Assembly: GCA_964484195.1 (NCBI GenBank) | Contig: CAZAER010000001.1 | Coordinates: 434,001 to 498,000 of the forward strand | Source: JALHOP01 sp964484195 | GTDB lineage: Bacteria; Myxococcota; XYA12-FULL-58-9; JALHOP01 | Length of the DNA: 64,000 bases | Direction of reading: 5' to 3' | Program-made: the position numbers and the translations under genes | In this document: positions 59,992-64,000 of the stretch, one piece after another | Position numbering within the stretch: position 1 is the first letter of the stretch | Layout of the letters: each line of letters opens with the position of its first letter | Notes under the pieces: generated by a model | The model's input: the letters and a program-made list of their open reading frames with translations, nothing else | Database searches by the model: none | Told to the model about the DNA's origin: nothing

Positions 59992-61593
59992 ATGGCGACG
60001 GAACCAACCGACGACGCCGCGTCTGCGCAATATTCCGCGGACGCTGCAGCCGAACCTGCTGAGGAGCTGGCACCGGAAGAGCTGCCGCTCGATGAGGTTT
60101 CCGCCGTCGAGTCCGTCGACGAGGTCGAGAGCTACGATACGCAAGAGATCGTCCAGATCGCCGATGCCAACGCGCCGCCGGCGATGCGCGCGCGCGCCAA
60201 TCTCCCCGATATCGGTGAAATCACCGAAGAAGACCGCGCCTTCATCCACCGGGTCTTCAATCAGGTCAAAGACGTCGACTTCCGTTCGGCGCCACCGCCA
60301 CCGCCTCGCAAAAACCTCGCTGGTCTCGACAAGAAGATGCAGTTCTTGCGTGACCGAGTGCGAGAGCTCGAACGCGACCTCGCCCGGGTGGGTTGGGTCT
60401 GGAGCATCAAGCAGCGGCAAGTCGACGCCGTCGATCAGCTCATCGACGCCAAAGAGAGCGAGCGCGCTTCCGCGGTCGAGCGTTATGCCACTGTCCGCGA
60501 CCAGGCGACGCGCAGCGCTCAGGCTTTCCGAAGCGAAGAAGCGCGCCTCAACGCGGTGATCAACGAAGGCGTCGCTGCCAACTCGCAGCTTCAGGGTGAG
60601 CTCGCGGCGCTACGCCAGGAGATGGACGCCGCCAACGACGCTTGGAACATGAAGCTCGAGCAGGAGCGCGACGAGAAGAACGCGCTGCTCACGGACTTCC
60701 GCAGCAAAATCGAAACCGCGCAGCAGGTCTTCAACGAGCTGCGTGAGACGTCGACTCGCACCATCGCGGACGGCGAGGCCCGCATCGCGGCGCTCACCAA
60801 CGAGCTGACGACGACGCAGAACGACCTGACGAGCGCTCGCCAGCAGATCGACGAGCTCACGGCAGGTCTTGCGGCAGCCGACGCGAAACAAGTCGAGCTC
60901 ATCGACCAGCTGGGGATCACCACCCGCGACCTCGAGTCCACGCGGACGGCGCTCAGCGAGCGCGAAACGCAGCTCACCACCGCCACCGACGACCTCGGCA
61001 GGGTCCGCAGCGAGCTCGAATCCGAGCTGGCCCGCGTTCGCAGCGAGCTCGAGAGCAAGGCCGGCACCCTCGAAGCGCAGCTTGGCGACGCCACCCGCGG
61101 CATCGAGGAGCTGCGCGCCACGGTCACCGAGCGCGACAAACGTCTGCAGGAAGTCGGCGACGAAGCGGCGCAGGCGCGCAACGAGCGTGAGACACGGGCC
61201 GCCGAGCTGCAAGGCACCATCCGAGAGCGCGAGCTCGCTATCGAAGACGCCGGCCGGGCCCAGGAAGCTCTCAAGCTCGAGGTCGCCGACCGCCAAAAGT
61301 CGCTCGACGATCAGAAGCGCGAGATCGAAGGCCTGAAGACAGATGTCGCGACGCTGCAGCGCCAGCTCGATGCCTCGGAAGCCGAGCTACGTCTGGTGCG
61401 TGAAGGCAGCAGCAGCGCCGAGACCAAGGCCTCCGACCTCGAGAGCGAGCTGCTCGCGCTCAAGGAAGAGCAGCGCTTCTTGCGCGTCGACAACGACCGC
61501 ATGAGCAGGCGCCTCGCGGAGATCGACCGCAACGGCGTTCAGTCTCAGGCCGTCGAAAATCGCAGCGAGAGCGGCAGCTCCGAGGTCAAGTAG
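59992..61593 (+). CDS. Long coiled-coil protein
   Basis: This 533-residue cytoplasmic protein starts with an acidic N-terminus (about 1-75). From about 105 to 515 it is an almost continuous heptad-rich coiled coil (RVRELERDLARVG, TRSAQAFRSEEARLNAVINE, LRREL-type repeats such as SELESELARVRSELESKAGT). No DNA-binding, SMC hinge or ATPase motif is seen, so it is not SMC or RecN. It may be a filament or scaffold. The TPR/coiled-coil mix is frequent in Myxococcota cytoskeletal and polarity proteins, but no family is assigned. It overlaps the convergent SAHH-like gene by 8 bp. Confidence 0.75.
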   Translation: MATEPTDDAASAQYSADAAAEPAEELAPEELPLDEVSAVESVDEVESYDTQEIVQIADANAPPAMRARANLPDIGEITEEDRAFIHRVFNQVKDVDFRSAPPPPPRKNLAGLDKKMQFLRDRVRELERDLARVGWVWSIKQRQVDAVDQLIDAKESERASAVERYATVRDQATRSAQAFRSEEARLNAVINEGVAANSQLQGELAALRQEMDAANDAWNMKLEQERDEKNALLTDFRSKIETAQQVFNELRETSTRTIADGEARIAALTNELTTTQNDLTSARQQIDELTAGLAAADAKQVELIDQLGITTRDLESTRTALSERETQLTTATDDLGRVRSELESELARVRSELESKAGTLEAQLGDATRGIEELRATVTERDKRLQEVGDEAAQARNERETRAAELQGTIRERELAIEDAGRAQEALKLEVADRQKSLDDQKREIEGLKTDVATLQRQLDASEAELRLVREGSSSAETKASDLESELLALKEEQRFLRVDNDRMSRRLAEIDRNGVQSQAVENRSESGSSEVK

Positions 61594-63733
61594 CGCAGGT
61601 CGCCGAGATGCGACGCGCTTCGTCGGGTCGCTGCGTCAGGTCGACGCAGGTCACCGGGCCACGCGCGGTGGTCGGCTCGGTCCAAACCTTGGGCCAGGGT
61701 AGGTGATTGGGAAGGTCGCGTCCCAAGAACGCGATGACCGGCCCCGGGTCGCTACCGGCGGTGAAGGACACCTGGACCGACCCCAAGACGCGCGGGCCGA
61801 GTCGTCCGCGCTCGCGGTCATGCACCGCTTGATGCAGCGACTCGACGATGAGCAGGTTGTTGAAGGCGGAGAGTGAACGCGGGTTCGGCGCGCGGTCTCC
61901 GAGGTTGTAGACCGCGGTGTCGCCGAGGGCGACGACGTCCACTGGCGCGCCTTCGCCGTTGAGGATCTTGTAAACGTACGACTTCTGATTGCGCTCGGAG
62001 TCGCCGACGAGCTGACGACGCTGCGCGCCAGCTGTCGAGCGGTCGAACGCCAAGCGCTCGAGGTGAGGGAGCGAGAAACCCGTCTGCCCGGTGCCGAGGT
62101 TCATGAGCACGGTCTTGTGCTTCAAGCGCACGTAGTCGTCGTGGCCGAAGGCATCGTTGTCCGTGGCGTTGATGACGAACAGGCCCTCTTTGGCGAGCTC
62201 GTTGCCGAGCGTCGCCTCGTCGATGATGTCGACGCCTCGGGCCATGAGGCTCTCGCGCTGGAGGCGACCCTCGGGCGTCGAGAGAAGGGGATCGACGACG
62301 GCAATCGATTGACCGAGCGCGAGCAGGCCGTCGACGACGGCGCCGCCGATGATCTTGCCCGCGCCGCCGTACACCAGGAAGCGCCTTCCGGTACGCAGCA
62401 CATCGACTTCGCTCTCGAGGAGCTTTTCGATCTCGGGAAAAAGGCCGATGAGCGTCGGCGTGAAGACGAAGCGCTCGTAGCGTCGCTTGGCCTCCGAGGT
62501 GGCCATGACGGTCAACGCCACCTGCTCGAGGCCAGGGGGCATGCGGTCGATCTCCGGGACCTCGCTCGTGGTGTGGGAGCAGGCGTTGATCGGCACGTTC
62601 GGGTAGCGCTCACGGAGCTCGCCAACGACGCCCCAAGACCGGACGCCCTGCAGGTGCACGTTGACCGTGCGCGGCTCGCCGCCGGCCCAGCACCGATTGA
62701 CGTCGATGACAGCTTGCTCGAGGAGGCCTTCAGCGGCCCATTGCAGGTTCTTGTGGGGCAACCCTTCGGCGTCGAGGCTCACGCGGTGGCTCTGGATGCC
62801 GAACATGCGTTCGCACAGGTCCATGACCACGGGGTCGGCCGAGTGCGGCTTCCAGGCGACACGAATGTCGCGGCCGGCGAGCCCCGAAACCATCGTGAGG
62901 TGTCTGAAGAGGTCGACCTTGTCCGCCAAAGCGTGCTCGGTGGTCACGAGCAGGGTTCCCGCGAGAGCGCCGCGCTCGCCGCGGATGTCGGCGTAGCTCT
63001 CCATTAGGGGCGTTGCGAGGGGGATCTGCGAGAGAGCCGCGAGGCGGACGCGGAGGTCGCGCGGCAAGTCATCGATGCGAAGGTCGTAGGGGCCTTTCTT
63101 GCCCAGCGACCACTCCGGAATGAACGGGTAGATCTCGCGCAGGAGGTCAGCGTCGTGCGTCGAGAAGTCCTTCCAGCCGAAGGCGGTAAGGCCGCGCGGC
63201 CCGAAGGTCTCCTTGAACTCCGCGACAGCGGACGCGTAGCTCGTGCCCTCTGGCAAGCCGAAGAGGAAGCTCGCGAAGTGAGCAGCGAGCAAGAGATTGG
63301 GCTCGTCACCCAAACGGTCGATGGGTCGATCGAGGTGCGCGGCGAGCTCGGTGGCTCGCAGCTCGGCGAAGTAACCGGATTCGCATCGGCGTCGCGCGCC
63401 CGCGCCCTGGAGCCAGACCTCGTGGGCCGACAGCTGTGGATGCTCCGCGAGCTCGGCGATGGTCCGAGCAACGTCGTCGCGGCGTTGATGAGCGGGTACC
63501 GGGGTGCGTGCGACGACGAGCCTGCCCTCGCTTCGGCGATAGGTGAGGGCACGCTGCGCGTCATCGAGCCACGCGCGGTTTCGCGTGACGCGGTCGATCG
63601 TCGTCTTCGGCTCTGCGCGCGGCGCCGGCGCGAAAGGAACTACGAGCGGTGCTGGTCCCTGCACGATGGGCGCCGGGCTCAGCGCCTCGAGCCAGTGCGG
63701 GCTAGCGAACCTGATTGGGTCTGTTCCGTTCAC
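61586..63733 (-). CDS. Large protein with S-adenosylhomocysteine-hydrolase-like NAD domain
   Basis: This 715-residue soluble protein is not a known enzyme as a whole. Residues about 445-560 have the NAD-binding pattern of SAHH: RRFLVYGGAGKIIGGAVVDG (G-G-x-G-K-x-x-G), then VAVVDPLL-type strands, GLFVINATDNDAFGHDDYV, and LKHKTVLMNLGTGQTGFSL, where SAHH has T-G-N-K-D and N-I-G-H. The N-terminal 430 residues show no SAHH substrate domain match, and the C-terminal 150 are unique (VALGDTAVYNLGDRAPNPRS). Thus the domain may bind NAD in another reaction. Its start lies 18 bp from the divergent cNMP-binding gene. Confidence 0.7.
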   Translation of the reverse strand: MNGTDPIRFASPHWLEALSPAPIVQGPAPLVVPFAPAPRAEPKTTIDRVTRNRAWLDDAQRALTYRRSEGRLVVARTPVPAHQRRDDVARTIAELAEHPQLSAHEVWLQGAGARRRCESGYFAELRATELAAHLDRPIDRLGDEPNLLLAAHFASFLFGLPEGTSYASAVAEFKETFGPRGLTAFGWKDFSTHDADLLREIYPFIPEWSLGKKGPYDLRIDDLPRDLRVRLAALSQIPLATPLMESYADIRGERGALAGTLLVTTEHALADKVDLFRHLTMVSGLAGRDIRVAWKPHSADPVVMDLCERMFGIQSHRVSLDAEGLPHKNLQWAAEGLLEQAVIDVNRCWAGGEPRTVNVHLQGVRSWGVVGELRERYPNVPINACSHTTSEVPEIDRMPPGLEQVALTVMATSEAKRRYERFVFTPTLIGLFPEIEKLLESEVDVLRTGRRFLVYGGAGKIIGGAVVDGLLALGQSIAVVDPLLSTPEGRLQRESLMARGVDIIDEATLGNELAKEGLFVINATDNDAFGHDDYVRLKHKTVLMNLGTGQTGFSLPHLERLAFDRSTAGAQRRQLVGDSERNQKSYVYKILNGEGAPVDVVALGDTAVYNLGDRAPNPRSLSAFNNLLIVESLHQAVHDRERGRLGPRVLGSVQVSFTAGSDPGPVIAFLGRDLPNHLPWPKVWTEPTTARGPVTCVDLTQRPDEARRISATCAT

Positions 63734-63751
63734 GATGTTAAGACAACCGCG

Positions 63752-64000
63752 TGGAAGCCTATGCTTTGCTGCGGCGTGCCCCCCTGTTTGCCGAGGTCGA
63801 CGATACGGAGCTGCGTCGTGTAGCCGGTCGATGCAGCGTCCGTATTCTCGGTGCAGGGGACGTCCTGGTGCGTGCGGGATCGCCGCAAAGGGAGGTCATC
63901 TTCCTGGCGACCGGTGGAGTCGTGCTTTACCGGCGAAATGCGCGCCTCGATGCCACGATGGCACTCGGCATGCTCACCGCTCCCTCCATTTTCGGGGACG
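63752..64000 (+). CDS. Cyclic-nucleotide-binding protein (5' part, runs off the window)
   Basis: From GTG 63752 the frame is open to the end of the window (83 codons). It reads VEAYALLRRAPLFAEVD, then VAGRCSVRILGAGDVLVRAG, then EVIFLATGGVVLYRRN, then TAPSIFGD. This is the first half of a CRP/EPAC-type cNMP beta-roll: A-P-L-F at the start, G-x-x-L-x-x-x-G-x-P and the F-G-D/E of the cassette. The second half and any HTH are outside. It starts 18 bp from the divergent SAHH-like gene, so their promoters must overlap each other's 5' ends. Confidence 0.75.

Overview
The window is GC-rich, almost fully coding DNA from a Gram-negative bacterium. It has outer-membrane biogenesis genes (lolC/E, lolD, bamA, lnt), many lipoproteins and signal-peptide proteins, and a prfB with a programmed +1 frameshift. 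Several families point to Myxococcota (old Deltaproteobacteria): a GspE/PilB ATPase, a DUF4388 protein, PEGA and Cys-rich surface lipoproteins, and an MbnP/MbnH pair of the type named after a Myxococcus xanthus locus. The phylum is an inference from gene content. No tRNA, rRNA, CRISPR array or insertion sequence was seen.

Layout. 0-7 kb: the basic C-terminal tail of an upstream gene, a TPR plus double cyclic-nucleotide-binding regulator, a small barrel gene beside its truncated duplicate, a type IV pilus/type II secretion ATPase and a hybrid histidine kinase. 7-12.3 kb: rpsU with its terminator, a tandem pair of unrecognised paralogues (7419-10314), and rpsA with its terminator. 12.3-12.8 kb: a scar where the remnant of an HNH endonuclease meets the C-terminus of an Rrf2-type regulator. 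12.8-26.4 kb: an HDOD protein, IHF/HU, mutS, an AmiC-type amidase, a CBM9-like lipoprotein, mbnP-mbnH, and a protein with possible RelA/SpoT-like features. An orphan gene at 25861 shares a promoter-like upstream element with the pair at 7419. 26.4-37.6 kb: rpsT, murJ, mazG, a TPR membrane protein with a DUF4388 partner, a zinc-metalloprotease-like lipoprotein operon, ybeY and lnt. 37.6-42.4 kb: a membrane desaturase divergent from a fused cyclopropane-synthase/FAD-oxidase protein, then prfB. 42.4-48.5 kb: a minus-strand operon of one PEGA protein and two beta-helix lipoproteins. 48.6-55.2 kb: lysS-lolC/E-lolD-bamA, tightly overlapped. 55.2-64 kb: a double SnoaL-like protein, a TetR regulator, a large outer-membrane protein, a coiled-coil protein, a 715-residue protein with an S-adenosylhomocysteine-hydrolase-like NAD domain, and the start of another cyclic-nucleotide-binding protein.

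How it fits together. ybeY-lnt ... prfB ... lysS-lolC/E-lolD-bamA resembles an envelope/translation cluster known in other Deltaproteobacteria, here split by a lipid-modification module and a surface-lipoprotein operon. lnt, lolC/E and lolD would mature and export the many lipoproteins seen nearby. The best candidates for undescribed biology are the 7419/8926 paralogues with their bipartite upstream element repeated at 25785, the CFAS-FAD fusion beside a desaturase, and the 715-residue NAD-domain protein divergent from a cNMP-binding gene.
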